DNA of 64,000 bases from Firmicutes bacterium HGW-Firmicutes-15 (GTDB lineage Bacteria; Bacillota; Syntrophomonadia; Syntrophomonadales; Syntrophomonadaceae): NCBI GenBank assembly GCA_002840245.1, contig PHAA01000007.1, positions 148,352-212,351 on the forward strand, in the 5' to 3' direction. Each line of letters opens with the position of its first letter. Position 1 is the first letter of the stretch. Under the pieces are notes generated by a model that was not told where the DNA came from, searched no databases, and was given only the letters and a program-made list of their open reading frames with translations. The position numbers were made by a program, and so were the translations under genes. Below are positions 1-9,423 of this stretch, one piece after another.

Positions 1-475
1 CAATGATCATATCTGCATTTTTAAGGGTTGCGTAAGTATCCGAAGCAGCTATGCCAAAATTAAAATTACCATGTTTATCCATCGGACAAACCATAAGCAC
101 CATAATATTCTTTTTCAAAAAGGGCTGTACCACATCACCGCGGATTTTTTGTAAATCGTGATATTGGGTAGGGACATAGGAAACACGATTTTTGTCTCCC
201 AGCATACGATCTACGCCGGAAAAGTGATTGCTGTAATAGGTAAAAGTCTTCATTTCCGGGTCATTCTTTACAACCTCGGGGAATCTTACCGATGCCGCAC
301 AATCAATGGTCACATTCACAAGAGTTTCTTCACCAGCTCTTTTCCCCAGAGCTATATCAAACTCAGCCGGGTATAATCCGAAATGGCCATAGCCTACAAA
401 ATCTCCTGATTTAACCTGCGCGGCAGCTTTCTCCGGAGTAATCAATTTACTGTTGTACTCTTCCATAAATGTCAT
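1..475 (-). CDS. Acetyl-CoA hydrolase/transferase family CoA-transferase, N-terminal part (partial)
   Basis: The minus strand encodes about 158 residues that run off the left window edge. The protein opens MTFMEEYNSKLITPEKAAAQ and contains the K-x-G-D-F-V-G-Y-G-H-F segment and the V-C-P-M-D-K-H-G-N-F-N-F-G run typical of the N-terminal domain of the acetyl-CoA hydrolase / 4-hydroxybutyrate or butyryl-CoA:acetate CoA-transferase family. These enzymes move CoA between short-chain acids. The ATG at 475 follows an AAAGGATGG ribosome site at good spacing; an in-frame ATG at 466 is a weaker alternative. A sigma-54 promoter lies about 200 bases upstream and the neighbouring gene is a sigma-54 activator, so substrate-induced expression is likely. 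The exact acyl specificity cannot be read from this fragment. Confidence 0.85.
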   Translation of the reverse strand, partial: MTFMEEYNSKLITPEKAAAQVKSGDFVGYGHFGLYPAEFDIALGKRAGEETLVNVTIDCAASVRFPEVVKNDPEMKTFTYYSNHFSGVDRMLGDKNRVSYVPTQYHDLQKIRGDVVQPFLKKNIMVLMVCPMDKHGNFNFGIAASDTYATLKNADMII

Positions 476-670
476 TATTAATCCATCCTTTCACAACATT
501 ATTTTGCCTAAATTAGTAATGCATTTTGCAGATTATATCGCCTCCTCATTTTATGCCTATATTATTTCCATATCCGATCATTGCATTCGGCAAAATGCGA
601 TCCTTTCATCCCTGAATACTATGTTTTAACTTCAAGAATGGGAGACTCACATTATCTAGCCATATGATAG

Positions 671-686
671 AGCAATTATCGTGCCA
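671..686 (-). promoter_or_regulatory. Sigma-54 (-24/-12) promoter for the CoA-transferase
   Basis: Read on the minus strand the sequence is TGGCACGATAATTGCT, a full match to the sigma-54 consensus TGGCACG-N4-TTGCW. Transcription would start near 660 and leave a leader of about 185 bases before the CoA-transferase ATG. The sigma-54 activator gene lies directly upstream on the same strand. Confidence 0.85.
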
Positions 687-713
687 ACATTTTTTACATT
701 TATTCCACAGTAA

Positions 714-740
714 AAGGACCCCCTCATAAAGGCGGTCCTT
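714..740 (-). terminator. Hairpin terminator after the sigma-54 activator gene
   Basis: A 7-bp stem (AAGGACC/GGTCCTT) lies 116 bases downstream of the activator stop codon and is followed on the minus strand by TTTT. It would separate activator transcription from the sigma-54 promoter just beyond it. The stem is short and the U-tract modest. Confidence 0.5.
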
Positions 741-790
741 GTAGTGATTGTATTTAGTTGGGAGAATTAATCCAGTACTTCGTCTTACCG

Positions 791-835
791 TGTTGCATTC
801 GCCACATTGCAGCGCAGTGTATCAATCGCTACACT
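791..835. promoter_or_regulatory. Pair of 16-bp palindromes, candidate activator binding sites (UAS)
   Basis: Two imperfect palindromes, TGTTGCATTCGCCACA (791-806) and TGTATCAATCGCTACA (818-833), share the layout TGT-N-(G/T)C-N4-GC-N-ACA, with centres 27 bp apart. The second extends to perfect AGTGTA/TACACT arms. They lie 105-165 bp upstream of the sigma-54 promoter, the usual distance for enhancer sites of sigma-54 activators, and sit between that promoter and the activator gene. Confidence 0.55.
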
Positions 836-855
836 ACAATACGCTTCACATTGAA

Positions 856-2871
856 TCATATATTTATTTTGTAGTTTTTCATTTTGCGATAAATAGTACT
901 CCTGGCAGCTCCCATATGTCGGGCTACATTACTAATATTACCCCCGAATTCATCCAGCAGTCTCACGATTTCATCGCGTTCCATCTCCGCACTAGCCTTC
1001 TGATTATATTTTCTGGCTTCTTCGATGGTCAGACCGGACACAGTCTCATCACTGCTAATCATCTCAGGTGGCTTTCTATCAGAAAAAGATACATTTTGAA
1101 CTGGTATATATTGTTTTAAATAGGACGGAAGAATATCTTCCGTAATGATGTTGCCCTCGGCAAACACAATTGCGTTTTCTATAACATTTCTCAGCTCTCT
1201 TGCATTTCCTGGCCAGTTATAAGCGCAAAGCAGGTGCATTGCAGCATCACTTATGCTTAATACGTCCCGTTTGAACTGGCTGCACAGGGTGTGGATGAAA
1301 AATCTGGTAATAGGGGGTATATCAAGTATCCTCTCTCTAAGAGGAGGTAATTCAATACTTATTACATTTAGCCGGTAAAATAGATCTTCACGGAACCTTC
1401 CCATACTCACCTCAGTCTTCAGCTTTCGATTCGTTGCCGCGATAATTCTCACATCCACTTTTTTGGGAATTGAACTGCCTATACGTGTAATCATTTTATC
1501 CTGCAGAAATCTGAGCAAATTGACCTGCATATCAAAGGGCATTTCTCCGATTTCATCCAGGAAAACGGTCCCCCCATCCCCCATTTCCAGTTTTCCTATA
1601 CCTCCGCCTTTCCTAGCACCTGTAAATGATCCATCTTCATATCCGAACAGTTCACTCTGCAATAATTCCTTCGGTATAGCTCCACAATTAATTGCCACGA
1701 ACGGCCCCTTCAACCCGCTTTCATCATGTATAGCTCGAGCTACCAGCTCTTTACCTGTACCACTTTCTCCTTCAATAAGCACACTGGAAGAAACCCGTGC
1801 TGCTCTTATAGATAATTTCTTTATTTCTATCCATTTTTCGCTGTGTCCAACCAGATTGTTAAAATTGGAACTGTCATCCCCATACGTACCAGTAAAGACA
1901 TACTGTTGGTCTGACTTCGTTTCACCCTCGACAACAAAACCCAGAACTGTTTGCTGAGATCCATCGGGATTTTTTGTTATACGTCTTCGCACTAATGAAC
2001 ATGGAACTAAACCCCGTGCACCCCTTAGAGAAAATTTACTAATAAATTCATTGGGATTACTGGATAGAAGGTTTGAAAGTACCACCCGGTCATCAGCCAG
2101 GATATTACCCAAGAATTCTCCGATCAAAGACTCTCGATCGTTGATCCCCAGTAGGTTCAAAGCACTTTGGTTAACGTTAATAATATTGTCCTTGGCATCA
2201 ACAACAAAAAAACCATCACTGAAAAAATCAATAATAGATGAACAGGTATTGTGATATATATGAGTAATTTCGGATTGCTCTGATTTGTAATTAATTTGAT
2301 TTTGAATTACCTTTAAGCCCAGTTTAAGAGTCTGTAATATCCCAGTTGGCAGTGCAGTTGAAAAGTTGTAAACTGCCAAAATTCCGATGATTCGATCTCT
2401 GATGTCGTGAACAGGTACGGCTGCACCATAGGCTGAATGGTAACAATGGCAATAATGTTCCGAGCCTCTTACTTCAAATGCCTTGTTCTCAAGCAAAGCT
2501 GTTCCAATGGCATTGGTTCCTATGTCAACTTCGCTAAAACGAAGCCCTAAAAGTTCATAATATTGGGGTTCACCAGCTAAGTCCACAATATAACCATCTT
2601 GATCTGACAATACCACAAAATCGAGTCCCTCAACTTCACTGATATCCCTGATAATAGGCCTGGCAAGTGATATTAGCTGCACATTATCTACCAGCTTGGC
2701 CTGCAGCATACGGTTGGGCAACTGGTGCCGGTGTTTGGCAAAGGGATCAATTCCCCGGCTTCTCTGCCAGGATTCCATAATTTCAGGCCTAATTGTTCCC
2801 TCTAAAATAGTACCGTCATTAACGAAACCAGCCCATGCTTTATAAATATTAGAATTCAAAGTGGCATTCAT
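856..2871 (-). CDS. Sigma-54-dependent transcriptional activator (GAF-PAS-AAA+-Fis HTH)
   Basis: The protein has about 671 residues, of the AcoR-like class. An N-terminal GAF-type sensory region (about 60-210) is followed by a PAS domain (about 220-320), the AAA+ sigma-54 interaction module with Walker A GESGTGKE, and a C-terminal Fis-type helix-turn-helix ending in RSTIYRKMKNYKINI. The loop that contacts sigma-54, normally GAFTGA, reads GSFTGA. The frame is open to a TTG at 2889, but that codon overlaps the GGAGG ribosome site; the ATG at 2871, 11 bases after GGAGG, is the better start. It most likely activates the sigma-54 promoter at 671-686 and the CoA-transferase. The ligand is unknown. 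Confidence 0.93.
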   Translation of the reverse strand: MNATLNSNIYKAWAGFVNDGTILEGTIRPEIMESWQRSRGIDPFAKHRHQLPNRMLQAKLVDNVQLISLARPIIRDISEVEGLDFVVLSDQDGYIVDLAGEPQYYELLGLRFSEVDIGTNAIGTALLENKAFEVRGSEHYCHCYHSAYGAAVPVHDIRDRIIGILAVYNFSTALPTGILQTLKLGLKVIQNQINYKSEQSEITHIYHNTCSSIIDFFSDGFFVVDAKDNIINVNQSALNLLGINDRESLIGEFLGNILADDRVVLSNLLSSNPNEFISKFSLRGARGLVPCSLVRRRITKNPDGSQQTVLGFVVEGETKSDQQYVFTGTYGDDSSNFNNLVGHSEKWIEIKKLSIRAARVSSSVLIEGESGTGKELVARAIHDESGLKGPFVAINCGAIPKELLQSELFGYEDGSFTGARKGGGIGKLEMGDGGTVFLDEIGEMPFDMQVNLLRFLQDKMITRIGSSIPKKVDVRIIAATNRKLKTEVSMGRFREDLFYRLNVISIELPPLRERILDIPPITRFFIHTLCSQFKRDVLSISDAAMHLLCAYNWPGNARELRNVIENAIVFAEGNIITEDILPSYLKQYIPVQNVSFSDRKPPEMISSDETVSGLTIEEARKYNQKASAEMERDEIVRLLDEFGGNISNVARHMGAARSTIYRKMKNYKINI

Positions 2872-3135
2872 ATCTATTTTAGCCTCCAATCAACACGTAC
2901 AAATACTAGTTGATGCCTATAATAATGTTATACAGCTTTTTATAGCAGTTTACAACATGAAAGGATAACCAAGCTTGATGGATAGTATCTACCCCTTTTC
3001 GTGCAAGGCCAATAATAGTTTTATCATCTTATTAAAAACAGTTATGTTAATCCTCAGCATATTTCGTATAAAAACAGGCCATCATACAACTAGTTCGTTT
3101 CTTTAATGAAATTGACTACTGATGGAGGTATAGCA

Positions 3136-4020
3136 TTGAATGTAATCGAGATTATTAATTTATGCAAGTTTTACGGGAAATCGAGAGGGATAATTGATGT
3201 CAGTTTTAATGTGGAGGAGGGTGAGGTATTCGGCTTCATTGGACCTAATGGTGCTGGGAAATCGACTACTATTCGGACCTTACTTTCACTAATTTATCCA
3301 ACCAGTGGATCAGCCAAAATTTTTGGTATGGATTGTATTAAAGAAGGAAGAGAAATTAGACAACATATAGGGTATCTACCCTCAGAAGTTTTTTATTATG
3401 ACAATATGAAAGTGATTGATCTATTAAAATACTCCGCCAGTTTTTACCTAAATAGTGATAAAAATCGCATTTATGAACTAGCTGCAATAATGGATTTAGA
3501 CTTAAACAGAAAAATTGACGACCTCTCATACGGTAATAAAAAGAAAGTTGGTATTGTTCAGGGCTTATTACATAGACCTAAACTAATTATTTTGGATGAA
3601 CCAACTGGTGGATTAGACCCTCTTATGCAAAATCGATTTTTTGACCTTATTCATGAAGAAAAAGAAAAAGGAACCACCGTTCTTTTCTCCTCCCACATCC
3701 TAAGCGAAGTTCAAAAGATTTGTACAAGAGTAGGGATAATAAAAGAAGGTAAAATGATTAGGGTGGAAGATATCAAAACCCTTGAACATACAAATTATAA
3801 GAAATTCAAAATCGAAATGAAGGAAGCTATTCCAGCTGAATATTTCAATATAAATGGGATAAGTAATTTAGATGTTAAGGAAAAAGCTGCCACTTTTATT
3901 TTCAACGGTGACATTAACAAAATCGTCGAAAAACTTTATGAACGAAAAGTGTCAAATCTCATTGTTGAAGAGCCTTCTTTAGAAGAGATTTTCTTGCACT
4001 ATTATGACAAGGAGGCATAA
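3136..4020 (+). CDS. ABC-2 type exporter ATP-binding protein
   Basis: The 294-residue ATPase has Walker A (GPNGAGKST), an ABC signature variant (LSYGNKKKVGI), Walker B (LIILDEPTGGLDP) and the switch His (SSHILSE). A C-terminal region of about 80 residues follows, as in drug and antibiotic exporters of the ABC-2 class. The frame opens at 3106, but GGAGG at 3124-3128 lies 7 bases before a TTG at 3136, giving MNVIEIINLCKFYGK, which fits family N-termini. It overlaps the out-of-frame ATG of the next frame and is followed within 5 bases by two permease genes. Together they form a three-gene exporter; the substrate is unknown and no dedicated regulator is adjacent. Confidence 0.93.
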   Translation: MNVIEIINLCKFYGKSRGIIDVSFNVEEGEVFGFIGPNGAGKSTTIRTLLSLIYPTSGSAKIFGMDCIKEGREIRQHIGYLPSEVFYYDNMKVIDLLKYSASFYLNSDKNRIYELAAIMDLDLNRKIDDLSYGNKKKVGIVQGLLHRPKLIILDEPTGGLDPLMQNRFFDLIHEEKEKGTTVLFSSHILSEVQKICTRVGIIKEGKMIRVEDIKTLEHTNYKKFKIEMKEAIPAEYFNINGISNLDVKEKAATFIFNGDINKIVEKLYERKVSNLIVEEPSLEEIFLHYYDKEA

Positions 4021-4024
4021 CCTC

Positions 4025-4822
4025 GTGAATATTTATATTCAAGAGCTAAAAATGTCTGTAAAATCATTAATCTATTGGACTTTTGGGATGCTCCTAGCAC
4101 TTATGTTTTTCATGTTATTGTTCCCTGCCATCTCCCAAGATGCTGCCCTGATGAATCAATTAATCAGTAAATTTCCGCCAGAGCTAACCAGGGCTTTGGG
4201 ACTAACCACCTTGGATTTATCGATGGCATTAGGATTTTACGGTTATCTATTTTTATTTATTCTTCTTATTGGTTCAGTTTACGCAATGAAATCAGGCATG
4301 TCAGTTTTATCTGAAGAAATCAGAGCCAAAACTGCCGATTTTTTATTATCCAAGCCTATTTCACGAAATACAATTGTGACTGCCAAAATTATGAGTGTCC
4401 TTTCACTTTTAGTTCTTCAGACAGTTTTTTATATCATTGGTGCATTTATTGTTGTCAATCTTACAACCAATCAACTCTTTGATAGAACGACATTTCTGCT
4501 AATAAATCTGAGCTTACTCCTGGTACAATTGTTTTTTGCAGCTTTAGGGTTATTACTTTCTGTGATTGTTCGAAAGATTAAGACTGTGTTACCAATTGCG
4601 CTCGGCATCGTTTTTGGTTTTTATGTTCTGCAAATGTTGAATCAATCCCTCACCGATTCAAATTTGGCATATATAACGCCTTTTGCTTACTTCGATATTT
4701 CAAAAATTGTTGCAACTGGTGCCTATGAATCTAATTATTTAATTATTAACACTTTCATGATTCTTGGTTTCACGATACTTACCTATATTATCTATAATAA
4801 AAAGGATATGCCATCAATATAG
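4025..4822 (+). CDS. ABC-2 type transporter permease (first of two paralogues)
   Basis: This 265-residue membrane protein has six predicted hydrophobic segments and starts MNIYIQELKMSVKSLIYW. It contains the motif KTADFLLSKPISR before the second half, shared with the next gene. The start is taken as GTG 4025, seven to ten bases after AAGGAGG inside the end of the ATPase gene; the longer frame from ATG 4004 would place the ribosome site inside the gene. It pairs with the upstream ATPase and the downstream paralogue, probably as a heterodimeric channel. The exported substrate cannot be inferred. Confidence 0.88.
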   Translation: MNIYIQELKMSVKSLIYWTFGMLLALMFFMLLFPAISQDAALMNQLISKFPPELTRALGLTTLDLSMALGFYGYLFLFILLIGSVYAMKSGMSVLSEEIRAKTADFLLSKPISRNTIVTAKIMSVLSLLVLQTVFYIIGAFIVVNLTTNQLFDRTTFLLINLSLLLVQLFFAALGLLLSVIVRKIKTVLPIALGIVFGFYVLQMLNQSLTDSNLAYITPFAYFDISKIVATGAYESNYLIINTFMILGFTILTYIIYNKKDMPSI

Positions 4823-4847
4823 TATGGATGGGAAGGAGTTTTTCAGC

Positions 4848-5642
4848 ATGAATATCGTATTACGAGAGCTTCGTGCTAATCTAAAATCACTTATTATATG
4901 GTGTGTTAGCATGGCTTTACTCATTTATGCGGGAATGGTCAAATATTCTGGCATTGCAGCGGTTGGTCAGAGCGCCAATGAGCTCTTTAACCAGTTACCG
5001 GAAGCCATGAAGAGCATATTAGGTATGAACTCCTTAGATTTAACCTCGATATCTGGTTATTACGGGATGTTCTTCCTATATTTCATGCTGTTAGGCAGCA
5101 CATTTGCGGTAATGCTGGGTGCAATTATTATCTCTAAAGAGGAAAGAGATAAGACTGCTGATTTTTTATTAGTAAAACCCATTTCCAGAAGTAAAGTTAT
5201 TACCGCAAAGCTGATTGCGACTCTAATAAACTTAGCTGTCTTTAATATAATTACTCTTTTGGCATCGTTTTTCTTTGTAGCCATGTTTAATAAGGGCGTG
5301 CCTATCAACGATCAGATCATTAATCTGATGATTGCATTATTCATTTTAGAGGTCTTGTTTGCATCAATAGGAGCAGGAATTTCTGTTTTTACCACAAACA
5401 CCAAAAAGGCTACTTCATTGGCAACGACACTGCTTTTAACCATGTTTTTATTGTCTGCTGCCATTGACATCTATGATAAGATTAGTTTTTTTAAATATTT
5501 AACACCCTTTAAATATTTTCAAACTGCTCAAGTTATGAGAGGATCCTTTGATACTTTTTTCTTGTTTTTATCTGCATTTATTTTGATTACATGTATTGCG
5601 CTTACCTACACTACCTTCCAAAAACGAGATATTCACATTTAA
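4848..5642 (+). CDS. ABC-2 type transporter permease (second paralogue)
   Basis: This 264-residue permease resembles its neighbour in length, hydrophobic profile and the motif KTADFLLVKPISR, so the pair looks like a tandem duplication. The start is ATG 4848 preceded by GGAAGGAG; the frame extends upstream to 4764, but that portion overlaps the previous gene and lacks a ribosome site. It is the last gene of the exporter operon and is followed by a hairpin at 5701-5725. Confidence 0.88.
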   Translation: MNIVLRELRANLKSLIIWCVSMALLIYAGMVKYSGIAAVGQSANELFNQLPEAMKSILGMNSLDLTSISGYYGMFFLYFMLLGSTFAVMLGAIIISKEERDKTADFLLVKPISRSKVITAKLIATLINLAVFNIITLLASFFFVAMFNKGVPINDQIINLMIALFILEVLFASIGAGISVFTTNTKKATSLATTLLLTMFLLSAAIDIYDKISFFKYLTPFKYFQTAQVMRGSFDTFFLFLSAFILITCIALTYTTFQKRDIHI

Positions 5643-5700
5643 TAAATACGATACTACCTTATTGAACCACAATTTAATCGGGTTTATATCCTCTTTATCT

Positions 5701-5725
5701 ATTACCTGCCATACTACTAGGTAAT
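5701..5725 (+). terminator. Weak terminator after the ABC exporter operon
   Basis: Arms ATTACCT/AGGTAAT with an 11-base loop are followed by a T-rich stretch on the plus strand. It lies between two convergent genes and could serve either strand. The stem is AT-rich and short. Confidence 0.4.
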
Positions 5726-5730
5726 TGTTG

Positions 5731-8700
5731 TTATTCTATCTGCATTAATAACTCTCTGTTTTTAACTTGTTGGCCTTCTTTTACTGTCACATTTACCACT
5801 TTGCCGCCCAGTGGTGCTGCTATTTGGGTCTCCATTTTCATAGCTTCAATTATAATGAGGCTTTGGCCAGCCTTTACCAGGTCTCCATCTTTGACGAGTA
5901 TTTTGGCAACTGTTCCAGGAATGCTTGCACCTATCTCTCGTTTGTTGTCTGGATCTGCGAGAACCGTCGATGATACTACCTCACCCTTTTGGTAACCCTT
6001 ATCAAATACGGTGATTTCTCTTTGATTTCCATTTACCTCGAAATATATTTTCCTGAAGCCTTCTTTATTAACTTTTCCTATATTAACTAGTTTAATAATA
6101 AATATTTTCCCTTCATCAACTTCAACTTCGCAGATCTCCCCTTGGCATATTCCATCGAAAAATACCGGGCTGTTCACTCTGCTTAGATCACCATATTCTT
6201 TTTTAAATTCTAAATAATCTTCAAATACTTTTGGATACAGTGCATAACTTAAAACATCTTTCATTTCTGGTTTGATATTGAATTTTTGCTCAAGAAGTTT
6301 ATTTATTAAATCAAAATCTGTTGGTTCTAATAATTCACCCGGACGGCAGGTGATAGGCTTTTTACCCTTTAGCACAACTTTTTGAAGTTTTTTGGGGAAA
6401 CCACCAACAGGTTGCCCCATCATACCTTCAAAGTAAGCTTCTGCTGAATCAGGAAATGCTAAATCCTTGCCTTTTTCAATTATATTTTCTGGAGTTAAAT
6501 CATTCTTGACCATGAATATGGCTAGATCTCCAACCAGTTTGGATGAAGGAGTAACTTTTACAATGTCTCCCAACATTTCGTTGACACTTTTATACATTTC
6601 TTTAACTTCTTTAAATTTGTGTCCCAGTCCGAAACTTTCCACCTGCGGTTTTAAGTTGGAATACTGGCCACCTGGAATTTCATATTTATATACTTCAGCA
6701 GTACCAGATTTGAGGCCTGACTCAAACTGCCCATATATTGGTCTTATATCACTCCAATAGTCAGCAATTTCTTGTATTTCATCCAAATTAATTTTGGTAG
6801 CCCGGTTGGTGTTTTCCAAGGCGGCGACCACCGAATTCAGAGCCGGTTGGCTGGTTAGGCCTGACATACTGTTAAATGCTGTATCAACTATATCTACTCC
6901 GGCTTCTGCAGCCATAAGCAGGGTAGCCACGCCATTCCCACTGGTGTCATGGGTATGTAAATGAATGGGAATGGATATTTCGTTTTTCAATTCTCTGATT
7001 AGTTTTTCGGCCGCATATGGCTTTAATAGACCCGCCATATCCTTGATGCCAAGAATATGAGCCCCCATTTTTTCAATTTCCTTGGCCGTTTGAATATAAT
7101 ACTTGAGGGAATATTTATCTTTGCTTTCATCCAAAATGTCACCAGTATAACAAATACATGCCTCCGCAATTTTACCGGTTTTCAAGGTTTCATCAATAGC
7201 AATTTCCATTCCCTTTAACCAGTTTAATGAATCAAATATTCTGAATATATCAATACCTGAACTTGCCGATTCTCTAATAAATTCCCTAACCACGTTATCT
7301 GGATAATTAGTATAGCCAACGGCATTGGCTCCCCTAATTAACATTTGGAACATTATATTAGGTATTTTATTACGAAGTTCGGTTAATCTTTCCCATGGGG
7401 ATTCGTTTAAAAAACGATAAGCAACATCAAATGTGGCTCCTCCCCACATTTCCAATGAAAATAAATCCTTTCCAAAATGGGCCGTTGCTTCCGCAATCCT
7501 TAACATGTCAACTGTCCTAACTCTAGTAGCCATTAATGATTGATGCGCATCCCGCATGCTTGTATCTGTCAGTAATAATTTGTTTTGAGCTTTTATCCAA
7601 TCAACAACACCCTGAGGACCTTTTTTATCTAAAATCTGTTTTGTGCCAGACAGCTTATCATTGATTTGAAACTTCGGAATCCTAGGCACATCATAATCTT
7701 TTCCAACCTTACTTTCATTAACAACTTTTTCCCCAATAAATTTTAATATAGTAGCTTCATGGTCTTCTTTTGGTGTTATGTCAAAAAGTTCAGGTGTTGA
7801 ATCTAGAAAACCAGTATCACATTCACCCTTAATAAATTTTGGATGGGCGAGAACATTGAGCAGAAATGCTTCATTAGTCTTAACTCCACCAATAACGGCT
7901 TCCCGCATAGCACGCTTGGATTTATTTATCGTGTCCTCGAAAGTTCTTGAGCTTGAGGTAACTTTGACCAGTAAGCTATCATAGTAAGGGCTGATTATTG
8001 AACCAGTATAGCCATTCCCACCATCCAGCCTAATACCAAAACCAGATCCTGTCCTATATACATCTATCTTCCCGGTGTCAGGTGCGAAACTATTGGTCGG
8101 GTCTTCAGTTGTAACTCGACACTGTATGGCATAGCCGCGAGGTTTAATGGCCTTTTGACCAGGGATACCAATTTGTTGGGAATCTAACTTATAACCTTGA
8201 GCAATTAGGATTTGACTCTGAACAATATCAATGCCAGTAACCATTTCGGTAATTGTATGTTCAACCTGAATTCTTGGGTTCATTTCAATGAAGTAATGAT
8301 TTCCCTGATTATCTAATAAGAATTCGACTGTACCTGCACTTCTATAGTTGACTGATTGAGCAATCTTAATCGCATCAGCGCAAATTGCCTGTCTCTTATC
8401 TTCTGAAATTGCAATGGCCGGTGTAAACTCAATCACTTTTTGGTGACGTCTTTGAATAGAACAGTCCCTTTCATATAAATGAACAATATTTCCATAATTG
8501 TCACCCAGGATTTGAACCTCGATATGTTTGGGACGCTCTAGATATTTTTCCACAAAGATATCATCAATTCCAAAAGCCTTCTTGGCTTCATTTTTACAAC
8601 TATGAAATTCTTTAAGTAAATCAGTTTCGCTTCTAACTATTCTCATGCCTCTTCCGCCACCACCTGCGGATGCTTTTAGCATAATCGGGTAAGAACATTT

Positions 8701-9156
8701 TTCAGCAAACTTAATGGCATCTTTGTCCGATTTAATAGGCTTTTCAATTCCTGGAATGGTAGGTACGCCTATATTTTGGGCAATGAGTTTCGATTTAATC
8801 TTATCCCCCATTTTATCCATCATTTCTGGAGTCGGCCCTATAAATTCAATTCCTGATTCGATACATTTTTTCGCAAACTCAGGATTTTCAGATAGAAATC
8901 CGTATCCAGGGTGAATTGCATCTACGCCTTTTTTTATTGCCAGACTAATTATTTCTTCTATACCTAAGTAAGCTTCAACTGGACCTTTATTATTACCAAT
9001 CAAATATGATTCATCAGATTTGGTTCTAAATAATCCTAACTTATCTTCTTTGGAATAAACCGAAACCGTTCTAATACCTAATTCATGGCATGCTCGAATT
9101 ATGCGTATTGCAATTTCCCCACGGTTTGCAATCAACACTTTTTTGAAAGTTTTAAT
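5731..9156 (-). CDS. pyc: Pyruvate carboxylase
   Basis: This single-chain enzyme of about 1141 residues carboxylates pyruvate to oxaloacetate using ATP, bicarbonate and biotin. Domains in order: biotin carboxylase (LIANRGEIA to about 450; glycine-rich loop KASAGGGGRGMR), carboxyltransferase (about 520-800; the DTSMRDAHQS metal-site start), the PYC/OADA central domain, and a C-terminal biotinyl domain with EAMKMET (biotinylated Lys about residue 1101 counting from GTG 9138). The first standard start codon is GTG 9138, but it lies 25 bases from the only ribosome site (GGAGGAGG, 9164-9171). An ATT at 9156 is 7 bases from that site and gives MKTFKKVLIANRGEIA, which matches family N-termini, so I place the start there. 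It stands alone and is anaplerotic or gluconeogenic. Confidence 0.96.
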   Translation of the reverse strand: MKTFKKVLIANRGEIAIRIIRACHELGIRTVSVYSKEDKLGLFRTKSDESYLIGNNKGPVEAYLGIEEIISLAIKKGVDAIHPGYGFLSENPEFAKKCIESGIEFIGPTPEMMDKMGDKIKSKLIAQNIGVPTIPGIEKPIKSDKDAIKFAEKCSYPIMLKASAGGGGRGMRIVRSETDLLKEFHSCKNEAKKAFGIDDIFVEKYLERPKHIEVQILGDNYGNIVHLYERDCSIQRRHQKVIEFTPAIAISEDKRQAICADAIKIAQSVNYRSAGTVEFLLDNQGNHYFIEMNPRIQVEHTITEMVTGIDIVQSQILIAQGYKLDSQQIGIPGQKAIKPRGYAIQCRVTTEDPTNSFAPDTGKIDVYRTGSGFGIRLDGGNGYTGSIISPYYDSLLVKVTSSSRTFEDTINKSKRAMREAVIGGVKTNEAFLLNVLAHPKFIKGECDTGFLDSTPELFDITPKEDHEATILKFIGEKVVNESKVGKDYDVPRIPKFQINDKLSGTKQILDKKGPQGVVDWIKAQNKLLLTDTSMRDAHQSLMATRVRTVDMLRIAEATAHFGKDLFSLEMWGGATFDVAYRFLNESPWERLTELRNKIPNIMFQMLIRGANAVGYTNYPDNVVREFIRESASSGIDIFRIFDSLNWLKGMEIAIDETLKTGKIAEACICYTGDILDESKDKYSLKYYIQTAKEIEKMGAHILGIKDMAGLLKPYAAEKLIRELKNEISIPIHLHTHDTSGNGVATLLMAAEAGVDIVDTAFNSMSGLTSQPALNSVVAALENTNRATKINLDEIQEIADYWSDIRPIYGQFESGLKSGTAEVYKYEIPGGQYSNLKPQVESFGLGHKFKEVKEMYKSVNEMLGDIVKVTPSSKLVGDLAIFMVKNDLTPENIIEKGKDLAFPDSAEAYFEGMMGQPVGGFPKKLQKVVLKGKKPITCRPGELLEPTDFDLINKLLEQKFNIKPEMKDVLSYALYPKVFEDYLEFKKEYGDLSRVNSPVFFDGICQGEICEVEVDEGKIFIIKLVNIGKVNKEGFRKIYFEVNGNQREITVFDKGYQKGEVVSSTVLADPDNKREIGASIPGTVAKILVKDGDLVKAGQSLIIIEAMKMETQIAAPLGGKVVNVTVKEGQQVKNRELLMQIE

Positions 9157-9423
9157 AATAACGCCTCCTCCTATATATCATCCGATATTATCGGAATCTA
9201 AAACTTAATATTCATCTCTATTATTCCCCACTAATCAGTTTATCCCTTACTTACCTTACCTGCAACAACTCTAAGTCTTATTTTATACTATTGTATTGTA
9301 ATCGATTTAGTATAATTGAGAAATAGAATACTGTGGAAGTAATCGCACCAGTAAATATTTTAGCAAGATTGGTCAAGAAACCCATTCCAGTAATTTGCTA
9401 TCCTTCATGCAGGAGGTGAAAAA

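Noticed and set aside
748..1119. 123-codon plus-strand frame
   Set aside because: It overlaps the activator's 3' end and the enhancer palindromes, lacks a ribosome site, and its sequence is low-complexity antisense of the HTH region.
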